NCBI GenBank assembly: GCA_033297075.1
Contig: MU858164.1
Location: 53,686-117,685 of the forward strand
Source: Rhypophila decipiens
Lineage: Eukaryota; Ascomycota; Sordariomycetes; Sordariales; Naviculisporaceae
Direction: 5' to 3'
DNA length: 64,000 nt
The notes beneath the pieces are model-generated. The model was not told the DNA's origin. It made no database searches and worked only from the letters and a program-made list of their open reading frames with translations. The position numbers were made by a program, and so were the translations under genes. Every line of letters starts with the position of its first letter. Positions within the stretch are counted from its first letter, which is position 1. Below are positions 1 through 12,600 of this stretch, piece by piece.

Positions 1-118
1 AAACGAAAGAAGGTTTACTACAAGATTATCACAAACAACAAGCCAAAGGGCAGCAGGATGCATGTTTGTCTCACAAGAATAGGAAATAGCCTATTATCAA
101 CCCCATCCTTTCTCACAA

Positions 119-1780
119 TCAGAAGCCAACAATATCGAACAAAACTCCTTCAATGGTGATTCCCGGCCCGAAAGAAAATGCAATGCCCTTTGATGTCGAC
201 TGTGTCTGGTTTTTGCACTTGTCCTGTTGTTGTTGCTCCTCCTTTGAAGTTTCCAGTCCTGACTGCACCATTCTCTCCAGTACAAAGGGCAATGAAACAC
301 TCAACATATTCCCATAATCCCTCAAAACGTCCCAGCTCGTAGAAGCAACAGCATCGTCCAGACCCAAACTTGCTAGTGACTCTTCGATGATCTTTGGTCC
401 GCCAGGATGGATCGCCCAGTGCCGAATATCTTCTTTAATTAGCCCGCCGTTTTCCGCCAACGTAGATTCCAGGACAGGACCGACTGCTGCGCGTATATAT
501 GACGGGAGTTTGGGAGACAGGTTGCAGGTAATCCCGTTGGAATTGACGCCCAGGATAATTCCGGCCGAGGTGTCGATCATTCCATCAGGACATTTCTCTC
601 CGTCCGATCCGAAAGACGGGGGAACAGTCTCGTCCACAAGATGCGAAAAAGAAGGTCCCAACACAATCTGGCCGGGCAATAATCTACCACCATCAGCAGC
701 AGCGGTATCGACAGCCCCAATAATAAGCGCAGCACAGCCGTCCCCAAACAGACTAGAAATAATCACATCATTGACCTGCTCCTCAAACACCCCATTCACA
801 CTCGACAGCTCTACACAAACCATCAAGGCCTTTTTCGCCGCCTTCCCGGTCCCTAGACTCTGGTATTGTTGCGAGATGGCATAATCGGCCGCAGTCCTGA
901 TCCCATTTATAGCAGCAGCGCAACCCATGAAGTTGACAACCACCCGTTTCACACCCCTCGACAGCCCCAAGCCTTTTACGATAGCCACATCCACACCAGG
1001 CGCGACAAAGCCAGTGGAAGTAACCACCACCAGCAAGCCAATATCTTCTTTTGGGGTGGCTATACCGGAGGTAGGCGAAGAAACCGCCCGTCGAGCAACA
1101 TCCACACAGAGAGGCCCAGCCTGTGAGAGGAAGAGGTCCATTCGCTGACGGATCGGCATGGCGCGGTCGAAATTGGGGTCCAAGGGGTCGACGGCCTTGT
1201 GGCGGGTTGCGATGCGCGTGTTGGCGTAGAGTTTTGGGATTTTGGAGTAGAGTGGTGAGGATGGGCCGTATAATTCTGCCACTTGGGACGCAACTTCTGC
1301 TTGAGAGCGGGAGGTCGGTGGGACGCCTGTGGCGATTGTCGTGATTACTGCTGATACTTGGGGGATTTGGGTTGAGGGTATGGTGGCATGGGTGTTGGCC
1401 CGGGAAACGGAGAGCGCAATCGGTAGAGGAGGGAGCTGTTTCTGATACGTGATTTTGCCATTTGGTACATCCCGATACTGAAACTTTGTCGGCGGTTCAG
1501 CCAGTGCGGGGAGTGACGACACGCTATGTATCTTGGACAGTGGCGGTGTGTCAGGCGGGGTGTCAAAGGTAACAACCTGTCTGAGGTTGCTCCCTGAGAT
1601 GGGAATAGGAGAGGAATCTCGCGGCGACTGTGGCACTATCAGGAAATCTTCCCCTGCGCCAGAGTGGTCCTGGTGATACTCTTCCATATCGATTCCTTGA
1701 TCGTAGTTGGCAGAAGTGGAAGAAAGAGTCCTAGAAACAGCTCGAATGCCCTGATAGATGGTCCAATGTGTTGAAAACAT
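119..1780 (-). CDS. Type III polyketide synthase (chalcone synthase-like)
   Basis: Single-exon gene, 553 residues. Enzymes of this family extend a CoA-linked starter with malonyl-CoA without an ACP, giving pyrones, resorcinols or resorcylic acids. The Cys-His-Asn triad is readable: Cys287 in the NFMGCAAA block, His458 in WAIHPGGPK, Asn491 in DYGNMLS. The C-terminal SFGPGITIEG loop closes the active site. The ketosynthase fold begins near residue 145 (QVSAVITTIATG), so the first ~140 residues are a low-complexity Ser/Pro-rich extension longer than I expect for fungal members. Met32 is an alternative start inside it. A Gln/Lys-rich insert (EEQQQQDKCKN) precedes the last strand. No other pathway gene is adjacent, and the highly reducing PKS lies ~52 kb away, so this appears to be a stand-alone PKS gene. 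Starter and product cannot be read from sequence. Confidence 0.95.
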   Translation of the reverse strand: MFSTHWTIYQGIRAVSRTLSSTSANYDQGIDMEEYHQDHSGAGEDFLIVPQSPRDSSPIPISGSNLRQVVTFDTPPDTPPLSKIHSVSSLPALAEPPTKFQYRDVPNGKITYQKQLPPLPIALSVSRANTHATIPSTQIPQVSAVITTIATGVPPTSRSQAEVASQVAELYGPSSPLYSKIPKLYANTRIATRHKAVDPLDPNFDRAMPIRQRMDLFLSQAGPLCVDVARRAVSSPTSGIATPKEDIGLLVVVTSTGFVAPGVDVAIVKGLGLSRGVKRVVVNFMGCAAAINGIRTAADYAISQQYQSLGTGKAAKKALMVCVELSSVNGVFEEQVNDVIISSLFGDGCAALIIGAVDTAAADGGRLLPGQIVLGPSFSHLVDETVPPSFGSDGEKCPDGMIDTSAGIILGVNSNGITCNLSPKLPSYIRAAVGPVLESTLAENGGLIKEDIRHWAIHPGGPKIIEESLASLGLDDAVASTSWDVLRDYGNMLSVSLPFVLERMVQSGLETSKEEQQQQDKCKNQTQSTSKGIAFSFGPGITIEGVLFDIVGF

Positions 1781-4193
1781 TGAACAAGATCAATACTGTA
1801 CGAAAACCCCTTTTGGTTCAAGATAGTGTTGAAAATCTTGAAGGGGGCGAGATGATCTCGGGTTGACAGCGTAAAATGAGTCTCTTGACACAGGATGCCA
1901 CTTCTCGATATCCAAGTCAACCGAGTCGCCAGACTCGGATGGTCCCACAGCACCTTAATATCTTTAAACATCATTGTCGTGTAAGTTACGTCAAAGACGT
2001 CAAGTACAAACCTAGGATTCACAAAGACAACCCCAAAAAGGAAGGCCTGTAGTGAGCAAGCCAAGAGAATACGACATATAAATCTGAGACAAAGTGAGGC
2101 TATCAAGGACGAAGAGACCGAGATACGGGGGACCCGGGTCATAAAGGAGCTGTCTCGGGGTTCCCGCTGTGGACTCCGGCACATGGCAATCAGGGACCTG
2201 TTCCGTCCCCATTTTGCGCCTTTCAGACCGGTAAATGAGGTTCATTCATTTGTGATAGTCTGTTGATAGGCAAATATACTACCAAATGGCGACGTCAGAG
2301 CTCAGGTTGTCCACATTAATTCTCGACGACAACACTAGACGATCATTTCCACCTTCTACTCATCATGTCAAATGACAAACAAGGACTCGGTTATTGCCGT
2401 TACACTCCGGCGCTCTACTCTATCAAAGAACAATGTGTGCCATTCAATTTACTCTCTTACTCACAAACACACACTAACACACACTAACCAGACCAATGGA
2501 CCGTCCCTATCACAACCTCTTGGAATGTCCACCCAGTTCCAAGCCAAGACTGCCATTCCACTCATGGAAGGAATCCCCGCATCCGTGGATGTCTCACCTG
2601 GAACACTGCCGTTTTCAAGCGTTTCCCCCTTGACCGGCTTGGTGAGTCCAAGACATCAGCCAAGACACCACGTGGGGAGGCATACCAACTACCCGGTCTC
2701 AACATCCAGACATGCCATCCACACCGGTCAACCGTTCTCAGAAATACTCATGCCAGACCTTAAGGTAGCGTAATGGAATACGTACGAAATACGTAACGTA
2801 CCTCCTTTCAAATTCCGGGGTAATGAACCATCAGCATTCCAGCTCCTATAAAAGGACTGCTGGAAGTGTACGACTGCTTGCGTATAGCCAGGAATATGGG
2901 GCTCTCACCAAATGCGAGGTCCAGTCAAGATCAAGAGTCATCACATTGAGCGTAAAGTAACGCCTAACGATAACAGTATTTGTTAATAAATCTTTGGTAG
3001 ATAAGCAAGATAATTATATGCACAGCTTACCTCTTGTTTGCCCCGCTTAAACCATCGAGATACGGGCAACTTCTCATACACCAGATAATATTCACACTCT
3101 TCTTTGTTCCTGTTGCTTCCCGAGCACGGCTAGTAGAAGAGGGAAAAGAGATCGGCAGATACGTCCCGCTCGCCATCACAATCACAAGAAAAACGGCACG
3201 AAGAGAGTTCGAGGACAAAGACAGGGTGGCAAGGCCAAATTTTACTGTTGATGAGCCATTCCTAATCCTGGCCCGAACGCCCATTCACAAAAGGCAAAGA
3301 CTTTTTATATATATATACAGCCCCAAGGCAAGGCGAAAAACGGACCAACAATGATGCTAAGCAGGATCTATCATAAGATTGAAAGCCATCTATGTATCAG
3401 CGCAGCATATTGCAACGCCAGGTATCTAATACAATGTGACATGGAAGCATCGCATCGCGCTGTGCAAATGTAGTTTATTGATGTTTGATAGCGTCCCCAT
3501 GACAAGCACCAAGACCTGGACTGATCATGCCGACTGCACACTCCTCCAAAAGGGCATCAATCTCCCTATTCCCCATTCCGCTGCACAGAGCCAACAACAC
3601 TGTGACCCTTCTTGGGCCAACCCAAAAGAAGCCGCCATTACAAGCTCATGACCCAAGATGAAGGCAAGGGAAAATTAGAACAATAAGCAGTACGCCAACG
3701 TGGGGTTACTGACGCGATGCAGAAGTCAAATAAAAAGGTGCAAGCAGAGCTTGATGCAATGTAGAGAAGAAAGAAAAAGAAAAAGAAAAACGCCAATTTT
3801 TTTATCCTTGATGATCCGGCCGTGACTGAATCTTGGGCCGCAGGAGAACGATAAAGGAAACCCTCCTGGAAAACCAAACCTTCCTGTAAACATCGCTGAT
3901 TTCTGTCAGGCCGACCAGTGGCCCAATCATACACATCAGGGTCTCGTATCATCATGTTGCCAAAGCCAAATAAAAGACCCTAACGCCGAACGACCAGATC
4001 ATGCATCAACCGATGGAGGTAAACCCCCGGCTAAAATGGTATCCCGCACCGCTAAGGTGCAAGACAAATGTACAAGTATCAAAGTGAACGTGTGGGAAGA
4101 CACAAGTCCACAGAGCGTAGAGACCGAGCTGGCCTCGGTGTCGAGATTCAATGGTGCCGCCATGGTGACGATTGCTTCGGGCCAGACGACCAT
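1781..4193. other. Intergenic region, type III PKS to CBM21 gene
   Basis: 2.4 kb without a convincing gene. It holds the promoter of the type III PKS and the 3' flank of the CBM21 gene. Visible features are a CACACACTAA direct repeat near 2464-2490, clustered TACGTA words at 2778-2803, a short TATATATATA run near 3307 and a purine tract of AAGA/AAAAG units at 3764-3790. The open frames here (for example 2372-2773) are low complexity and show no family motif. Confidence 0.6.
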
Positions 4194-6646
4194 TCAACCT
4201 CTAATTGCTGTTGCGGAATGAGCTTGGTGGCCAGAGAAAGGGAAATGAAGCTGATGAGACAACTCGTGCGGTAACGTACCGGTGTATGGCGCGAAGCTGC
4301 CAGGGGCGATGGGTGACGAGGAACGATCACTCGCTGGTCTGGTGGCAATCGAGCCGACCGGAAGCTGGGGCGAGAAAATCTGAAGGGGTGATTGCGATGG
4401 GGAGGCATACATTGTCGTCAGGAAGGGGCTGGCGTGATCGAAATAGGGATTCGGGTCTTTTGGGTGGAGAGAATGGTGCTGCGTTCCAGTATGGGTATGA
4501 TAATAGTTGCCCATCTGGACGGGGCTTCCATCGTAGCTCGAGGTGTTGCTGCTGTTGCCAGATCTGGTCATGTCACCGGGTCCATCGAGCTGTCCGGTCC
4601 TGGGGGCGCCATCCTGAGGGGCAGACTGCTTTTTGCCGAACTATCACAAGGAGCGTTAGTCGATATTGGCTACGCGGATTCACGAAAGGGTCTCCCGAAA
4701 TGGCCAGCTGGGACCAGGTAGAATTATGCTGAGGTACGTACAAAGCAGTATTTATTGACCAGCTCCTCGTAGGATGAGGACGCAATGCTTGGGGATTCTG
4801 CGCCAGAGGCAGTGGTTCCATTGGTTGCTGGTGCGGGTTCATCGGCCTTGTCGCTCCCGGAGACTGTCTTGCTGTCGGCGGGGATATTGGTGCTGGGGGC
4901 TTGTGATTTCTTGAGCGACTTCATGTAGAGTCCATCAGACTTCCCTGACATGGCAGCATTCAGGGAGGCACCAAAGTCGTACCGGTTGGCAAAGGCTTGG
5001 CCACTTGGTGGTGGCAGGCGACTGGCCAGATTGTCGCTGGGAAGGCTCGTAGTACTCTTGACGCCCTTGAGTCTCAAGGCTTTCGGGGCGGCTTCTCCAA
5101 GGTAGTCGTCGAGAGATTGGTCCAAGGTAAGCTTCTGTGAACCATCAAAGTCGAGAGCACCGACAGGCATCGACTTTGGACGTGGCGCCGTCGAGGGGCT
5201 CTGGCGGCGGGTGCTCTTAGGAAGCCCGTTGACAGGTCGAGAGGCAGCGCCAATGACGCCCTTTTTGCCATTCTGGGGCATGGCCTTCTTGTGGAAATCA
5301 ACCTGGAAGTTCATGCCACCGTTGTTGTCCCAGTGCTCCTGGCCACCGACGTTGTAGCGAATACAGAAGTAGAGCGTCTTGTTCTCCAGATTGGCCATAT
5401 CGGAGAGCTTGATGGTGAAGTGGAACCTGTCCGAACCAATCGGGTTCTGGCGAGGTGTCACTTCGTTGAAATACTCTGCCCCGACCTCGGATGTTGTCTT
5501 CCAATAGTCGAGTGTGAACCTGCAGGCGACAAGCTTCTGGAATGCAATGTTGGCCACCACAACCGAGCCTATCAGCGACTTCTGATCAGGAGAGAGCCAC
5601 ACCCTTTCCAACCACACAGGCTGGAGCTTCCGGGCGGGAGTCTCGACGGGGAAGTTGGACAAGACGAGTTCCCACTCAAAGGGCGGGGAGCGGGGCGCTG
5701 AATGATCCTCGGGGAACGGATACTCGGTATCGCTGTCATAATTGTCGGCCGGCGAAGAGCCTGCACTAACGGCCAAAGGCCGATCGACTTGGAGAAAATG
5801 ACGGACATGCTCGAGGTGAGAGTCGAAATGCACCGCCTTGGAGAAGGTGGGCGTGCCGGGCATGCTCGAAGGGCGTCTGCGCGAGGAGCCACGCAGGGCA
5901 GGGCGGACGAGCTCCCCAGACTTCTTGCGAACCATCTGAGGCTTCCTTTGGGCTTCTTCTTCTGAATCCACTTCAGAGCCTGTTAATGAGCTTCCTGCAG
6001 ACTTGATAAGAATAAACTCTGGCTCGGTGGCCGATCGCGCGTGAGATACTCTTCGGTTACCTCTGGCTGCGAGTTGGTCTAGCGAGCCGGTGCTGAAACT
6101 GTGGTGCATACCTTCGGAGATGGTCTCCGCCTGCGATGGCAGGACAAGCAAATCACCAGCGTCCTGTTCGCCACTTTCAGGAGGGGCAGTATTCCTTGGG
6201 GGTGAACACGACCGCTGTTGTGGTATTTGGCTAATGGCGTCCTGGAGCTCCTTGAGGTTCTCAATCTGCCTCCCGCGCGCCTCATTTCGAATCTCTGGCA
6301 AATCGTCGTCGTCACTAGACGAGTCGGGGGGCGATATTACCGCGGCATTCGGCATCCCACGATCGCCAGTAACGGGTGGTGGTGATTGTCTGACACTGCT
6401 GCTTATCATCATGCCCTTGAGATCTTCAGATGTGCTTTCGGGAGTCGGTTCGCTGGGACGGCCCGGGAGTACGCTTGGTGCCGATGGCGTTCGTCGGTGT
6501 CTCGTGAGGTAAGAGGCCGAGCGGGGCAATGTTGGTCTGGAGGTGCCGGTTGTGGGCGACTGATGGAATGAGGGTCTCCGGCTGACGTCGGGCGACGTTG
6601 TCGTCGACGACGCTGGAGAGCGATGTGAGGGAGGTGTGTAAGGCAT
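4194..6646 (-). CDS. Gac1/Pig1-like protein phosphatase 1 regulatory subunit, CBM21 domain
   Basis: Two exons, 6646-4742 and 4640-4194, with a 101 bp GT-AG intron at 4641-4741. The product is 783 residues. Proteins of this family bring type 1 phosphatase to glycogen and so activate glycogen synthase. A KAVHFD sequence near residue 270 fits the RVxF docking motif for the PP1 catalytic subunit. A CBM21 domain spans about residues 322-455, with the typical blocks WLERVWLS, SVVVANIAFQK and YNVGGQEHWDNN. The N-terminal ~250 residues are Ser/Pro-rich with many possible phosphosites. The second exon adds a His/Pro/Ser-rich tail (from FGKKQSAP) that would be lost if the intron were missed, because reading through gives a stop after CFVRTSA. 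The start MPYTPPSHRSPASS is the first ATG of the frame. A long empty region lies upstream. Confident in family, not in the target gene of regulation. Confidence 0.93.
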
Positions 6647-9600
6647 TCTTGCTAACCGGGAATTCCGAACAATGTCGGAAGTCGGTTAATGCGGAGGGAG
6701 GGAAGGGTCGTCGTCGAGGAGACAATGAGGACCGGTCAACCTCGAAAATCAAATCATGGAGTAGAATCCTTGACGACCAAACAAGCAAATTAACTTTTGG
6801 CTATTTTAAAGATAAGAGTCAGCGTCAGATTGCGGTACGGTGCGCAGAGCCAAAAATGCATTGAGGGAGCGTGTTCGGGTGGAGATTAAGCCAAAATCAA
6901 GATAACAATGAGGTAACAGGCGTACGGTCTGGGCGAAAGATAACGCCCGGTGGGGAAGGGGGGAAACTTGGGACCAAAGTGGCGAAAGATTCGTGATGTT
7001 GGGGTTTGAAGGCTGGATTGCGTTTTGTGAAGGTGCCAGAAAAATCGTCTCGTCTTTCAACTTTGACCAAGGCAGTAACTACTTACAGTTCAACGGCGCA
7101 AGGTAAGAGCAAGAGCAGCAACGGCAATGTTCCAGCAACGGAGCCGACTCTTGCAATTGTCCCGAACCGAGTTAACGGACGGAGTAGTGATTTGCTTCTC
7201 GTCCCGGAAGGAAGTCAATGGAGATTCCGACCCAAGCTCGAGGGCGGAAGATGGTGTTGCTCAAGCGGGAAACTCGGCCTAAGACGGACGTCGTCAAGGT
7301 GGTCGGTTGAGTCCCAGGCTGGCCCGCCTTTGCCTTTGTTCCTATCTATCCCTAACACTGAGTCGGCCCAGCGGATCCGTACTTCTCACAGACGACGATC
7401 CAAACGTATCTTTCCCTGGTCTCTTCTTGGTGACCAAGTACAATGCTCGGTCGTGAGTCGGCGTCGAGGGGGGCGACCTGCTATGGCTTCCTGAACACGG
7501 CTATCTCGGGGTCGGTCGTCAGCGGCCAGGGTCGACAACAACAAACAAGAAAACACAAAAAGAATGAGCCTCGGGGGGTCTCAAAAAAAAAAAAAAAAGG
7601 AGGATATGGCTCTTTGCCTGCAACGAGAGAGAGAGAGAATAGGAGCGTTGGTCTAGCAAAGCGAGGAGGCGCCTTGGTTTTGAGTAATGGGGGTTTAAGG
7701 AATGGCGGGACCAGGGCAAGGACCGGGGGGTGATGGTGTGTGTGGGTGGTGTGGAAAACGGAAACGTGCGACACTGCTGTGAGACCGGTGGTACGAGTAA
7801 CTGTACCGTATCCGTACTACGGCTCGAAATGGAGTATTCCAGGTTGGGGTACGGTACCTTTTTTGATAAGCACCTTGACGACTCGAGAGGCGAAAAGACG
7901 CGAGGCGAAGTGCAAGTGCAAGCTCTGATATCGACAGTTTTCCAAATACCAGCACACCTACAAGGCTGCAAAATTGTTATCCGGACGATAATAATTGTTG
8001 AAGGGGATCAAAAGAGGATCGTGAGGAAGAGAGATGGGAGGAGGAATGGACGGCGAGATGGAAGAGGGCAGTAAGATAGGTAAGCAACGGTAGGTGGAAA
8101 GTCCAAGACACCCGGATGCGATGGAAACAACCATCAGGCAATCAAGGAAGAAAACGGCAATGGGAGTGGATGAGGAATGCCCAGCACTAAAATCTGCTGG
8201 AGCACGGAAAGCTGTCGGGGGTGTATCCGTACCGGCCTTACGGTATGCGTACATGTACCCGTGTACCTGCAAGGATGTTGCACCTTGCAGCTGGGCGCTC
8301 TTGGTGCGTCTCACTGTCTCAAATAATTTTCCCTGGGCGACCCTCAACCGCAAAACCAGAAAACCATCGCGGCTAGTACAGAAACGGTAGGAAGTTCCCA
8401 CTGGCACCTCGCTTGCCGCCCTTACGGTACTGTACACGTACTGTACCATGTACACCGTGCGATGCAACCTGAATGCGAAATTGGATGGCCAAGATAGCAC
8501 ACAGCTTGCAAATATCCATCTCCGGTTCGGATCCTGTTCACTCCATATTTAGTGAGCTGCCCGGATTATTGCACTGCGACTTTACACTTTGGGAGTGCCT
8601 TATCCGGGTGGGAGAGGATTGAGCTTCAATGGTGACAATAATCACATTCCAGTCCACGACCTGCTGTACAATACATGTACTCTGGCAGTCTGGTACACTA
8701 CGATACCTGTCGGAATCGTGCGTGCATTGCACAATTTGTCCAGGCCTCCCACCAAGGAGAAGGAATCTGATAGAGCCTGGCTAGCATCTTCCACTTGCAA
8801 AAAGCTAGTCAGTGGTGCTTTGGGTAGGTCTGCTTGGCGCTGCTTGGGGCTCTGGTTGAGCAGAGGTTGGCGGCTTTCGCCAACGCTAACTCAATAACTG
8901 TCCTTGCGCCGTCCCCAGCGGGCTGAGCACCAAGGTCGCTACCGGGGTGTCGGAGATGTCAGCTCCCGTCGAGACTTTCTATCTTCATCATTGTTGTTGG
9001 ATGATGCGAACCACCGACAGGATGCGATTCTGCTTTACACCAGTGTTTTCACCATTGTCTATAGAGGACCACTTCCACATATCCTTATATTTTGTCATAT
9101 GTAGCGGATGCTGCCATTCTGAAAGTAAAATATCATTTTAGGAAAGCACCGTTGTGCAGGAGGCTTGCAGGACGTTGTGTTTCTGTGCTACGAACCAGAC
9201 TCCATGTTGTCCAAGGATCAATCACCCATATTACGGTACCGGGGAAGTATCGTGTATTCATTCATACTACCTTACAGGCTGGTTTACTGGTCAATGCGTA
9301 CCGTAAAATCATGGCTGATGGCATCCCACTCAACGCCCCCCAGCACTCCACTGGCCAGAAACACCACCCATGACAATGACGTCGACAGAACCTGGTCATT
9401 CGCTCAAAGATTGATCCCACCGGAACATTGCCCATTCTCTTTTGTTAATAATTGATGTTGGAATTGACGATATCGAGTGGTCCAAATATCAGCCACTAAC
9501 TGCGATTGTGCGTGTACAACATTGCAGAGCCCGCGCATAGATATGGTCTTGAGAAATCATTCTTTTCGTCAAGAGAATTTGGTTGAATGGTTACCGCCAA

Positions 9601-12600
9601 GCTCCGCCCGGCTGCCTTCCTGCACTGAAAAAATAATCATCAGGACTCAGGAGGCTCGGCGGACGGATAGTTCTAGTCTAGACCAGAAAGCGCCCTCTTA
9701 TCAGTCCACACTAAATCAGCCTCTTTATGCAGATTTCCTCCACTTCTGTGGCCTTGCTATCGTGCGACTTTGGGTTAGTGTGTCTTCTCGTACGAGGGAT
9801 GCAAAATCTTTAGACTCTGGTTGAGCTCCGCCTGTAGTCACTAACAGAGTGCTGCAATGGCTTTAAACCATAGTACGGGATAGTACAATTGATGAATGGA
9901 ATTGACTGCACTGTACGGATTTTGGAACGGCGAAGGTGTGCCGTAATTCATTGTATTCTTAATTACGGTACCGCCTGCTCTCTTTTCAGGGCTGTTGCTA
10001 TTCTTGATTTACATGAAAACGAGGCACCTGGAAATCACCCTGGACGACCTCGCTCCTCTTCTTGAGACATGTCTGCGGTTTCGCTCAGCGAAGCCAAAGC
10101 ACGCCACTGCGCAGTTTCCCTTCCTCTCCGCTTTGTTGACATATTTTTGCCAAATAGTTGCGTGCTTCAACAGGCCGCAGCGGTAGTAAGCCGCTGTCAG
10201 TTTACTGATGACCAACAATTTCCACCAGCTGGTGATGCTGAATTAGCTAATGGGGTGACAATCGAGGGGGAGGGCGATAAAAATATCGATGGAGCAAACA
10301 ACCCCCTGATTGGTTCCAGAGTTGGCGGACAGGTGGACCGGCCTTAGGTCGGGTGTCGGCGCGGGGCCGGGCTTCTGGCCAGCCGCTAATTGAGGACCCT
10401 CCCCGTCACCGAACGTCCCCTGAAATGAGGGGCAGCACCGACTGCACCGCATCACCAAACCACATTTCGCACTTCAGAATCCTTACTATGGAGTCAAGGT
10501 GAAGCAGAAGAGTCTTGCGCGGAAAGAGCCTCATGAGGGGTCATAAGGAACCGGTTGATATTCGAGAACTTTACCCATTGTCCGATACCCCTCTCTGGAT
10601 ATCCGTTAGACGTTAGCGCAAACTGGAATATGATCAAAGAAGGGCCAAGGTAGATCACCGTTCTTGTTTGTTCTTGACTTTCTTCTTACCGTCGAGTCTG
10701 GAACAACTTTGAGCCCAGATGGACGATCGTCAGGAGCCCGCCGCAACTAACTTCTCCGCACCTAGGTAGACACCAACAGCAGCCAGCAACACGGTCTCCC
10801 TTGCCTACGGACGTTGTGGTTTCCATTTCACGTGCAGTGTCGGCTTCAACTGACTCTCATCCCATCGAATAAGGCTCGGTACCCCGGAGCTGGGTACGGA
10901 CCGTACGGCTCGCCAATTCCCCATACAAACGGTACACGACCACCAGCTGGCGCGTATCTATATACCGCCCTCCGTTCTCAACGGGCCCGCTGGGGCGGTT
11001 GCGAGCTCGGCCCTTTGCGTTTATATTGTAACTTGGTAAGGTCTACCAGAAGAATCGACGTTCTTGATGGCAGACAACTACTACCACCTCTCAGCTTGCG
11101 GAAGACTTTCCAGAGACCCTCTCAGGCCTATCGCAGATAGCGGACGCTTAAATGCGCATCGTGGATCTCGAAGGATAGCACGGAGCAAGATCGTGGCGGC
11201 TTGATTCCGGCATGGACCGTGATGGACCCTACGCAGTATCCGTAACCACGTCCACTTTATTTTACCCGCTCATCTACTTCACTAGTGGTGCTGTTGGGAT
11301 ACTAGATGCTACGGCAAAATAAGAGATCCTCATCCCCTCAAGGCAACAACTGTGCAGTACCCCTCGCACCACATCTCGCGGAGCCTTCACCCGGCCGTAT
11401 TCTTTGGATCTGTCGATGGGTCGGGCGGGTCAGTTGGTAGAGGCTACATCCTGGCCCAAATCTCGACCATCATGCCAAATATCAGTGATTGATCCATCCG
11501 ATCGAGATGGCCAATCCCAAGCTTGCCCCTATCCATGCCATCGACGACACGATAATCCCTACCAAAAAGCCCCTCGTTGTTCATGATTCTGGATCTGATT
11601 CCAATCACGAATTTTACCCCTCCAACCTCCAGTGAAGAGATGCTGCTACCTCATATGCAGTTCTTTGCGACGGCCAAATGACATGCAGATCGATCACGGC
11701 CCAATCGCAGCTTTCAAGCCTCCCCTGTGGCCGACCCCCTTGGCCGCATTTCCCGTGCGTGGAAGGCAGGGAGGTCTTGAAAAAAAAGTCTTGGCATCGG
11801 CTACGGCACCGCGCCTAATTGACCTCTGATATGAGCACCTTGTCGACACCAGTTGAGTTGAGAATATTTTGACACGACGAGGCCATAACGATTTGCGAGT
11901 TACCATACACATTTCTTTGCAGAAACGGTACAACTTGCATATCCGAGTCATCAAAGGACTCGAATATTATAAACAGATAGGTATATACGGATAAACTGGT
12001 GCTTTTTAGTTCAAGAGCAGACAGAAAAAAGAAAAAATTCGAAAAATAATTCTCCGATGTGCGTCTTTTCACACCGCGTCTTCGTTATCAAGAACTTTCC
12101 TATCTCGACATGGGTCGCAGCCATCCCTGCTTGGAGGGCTTGGAAGACCAGGTCCATTCTGCCCGCTGATTGGTTGAAGGGTGAAAACTTCATGACCGGC
12201 CTGCGCTCCTGCCCTCCCTGGCAGCTTGGCAGACTCCAACAGCCCACTTCCAAGCATGGACCATATACGCCAGTCACTAGCGCGCTGGGTCGGTTGCAGG
12301 GGGATATCCCGACCCCCTGGACCGTGCTAGTGTTTGAAGCCACCCAGTGGAAAGAGGGTTCAAAGACTTGTCAACGGTGGGTCGCCGACGCAGGCCGAAG
12401 GCCTCGCCTGGCTTGGCAAATGCCGACTTTGCGATCGCTCCTCTTGCCAATCCGCCTCAAGCAGGCCAAGAAAACAAAATCGAGATTGGATCATGGAAAA
12501 CTCTTATCCCCCCCGAGTCCTGGTGTTCCAACAATCCATTTTGCCTGCAGAATTGGGGTTCCTCATTCTTGACGTTCTCGATGAAACAGCATCTCACTCA

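Noticed and set aside
387..884. 165-codon plus-strand frame
   Set aside because: Antisense to the catalytic part of the type III PKS.
2372..2773. 133-codon plus-strand frame in the intergenic region
   Set aside because: Made largely of translated CACACTAA repeats and unordered sequence; no motif or splice partner.
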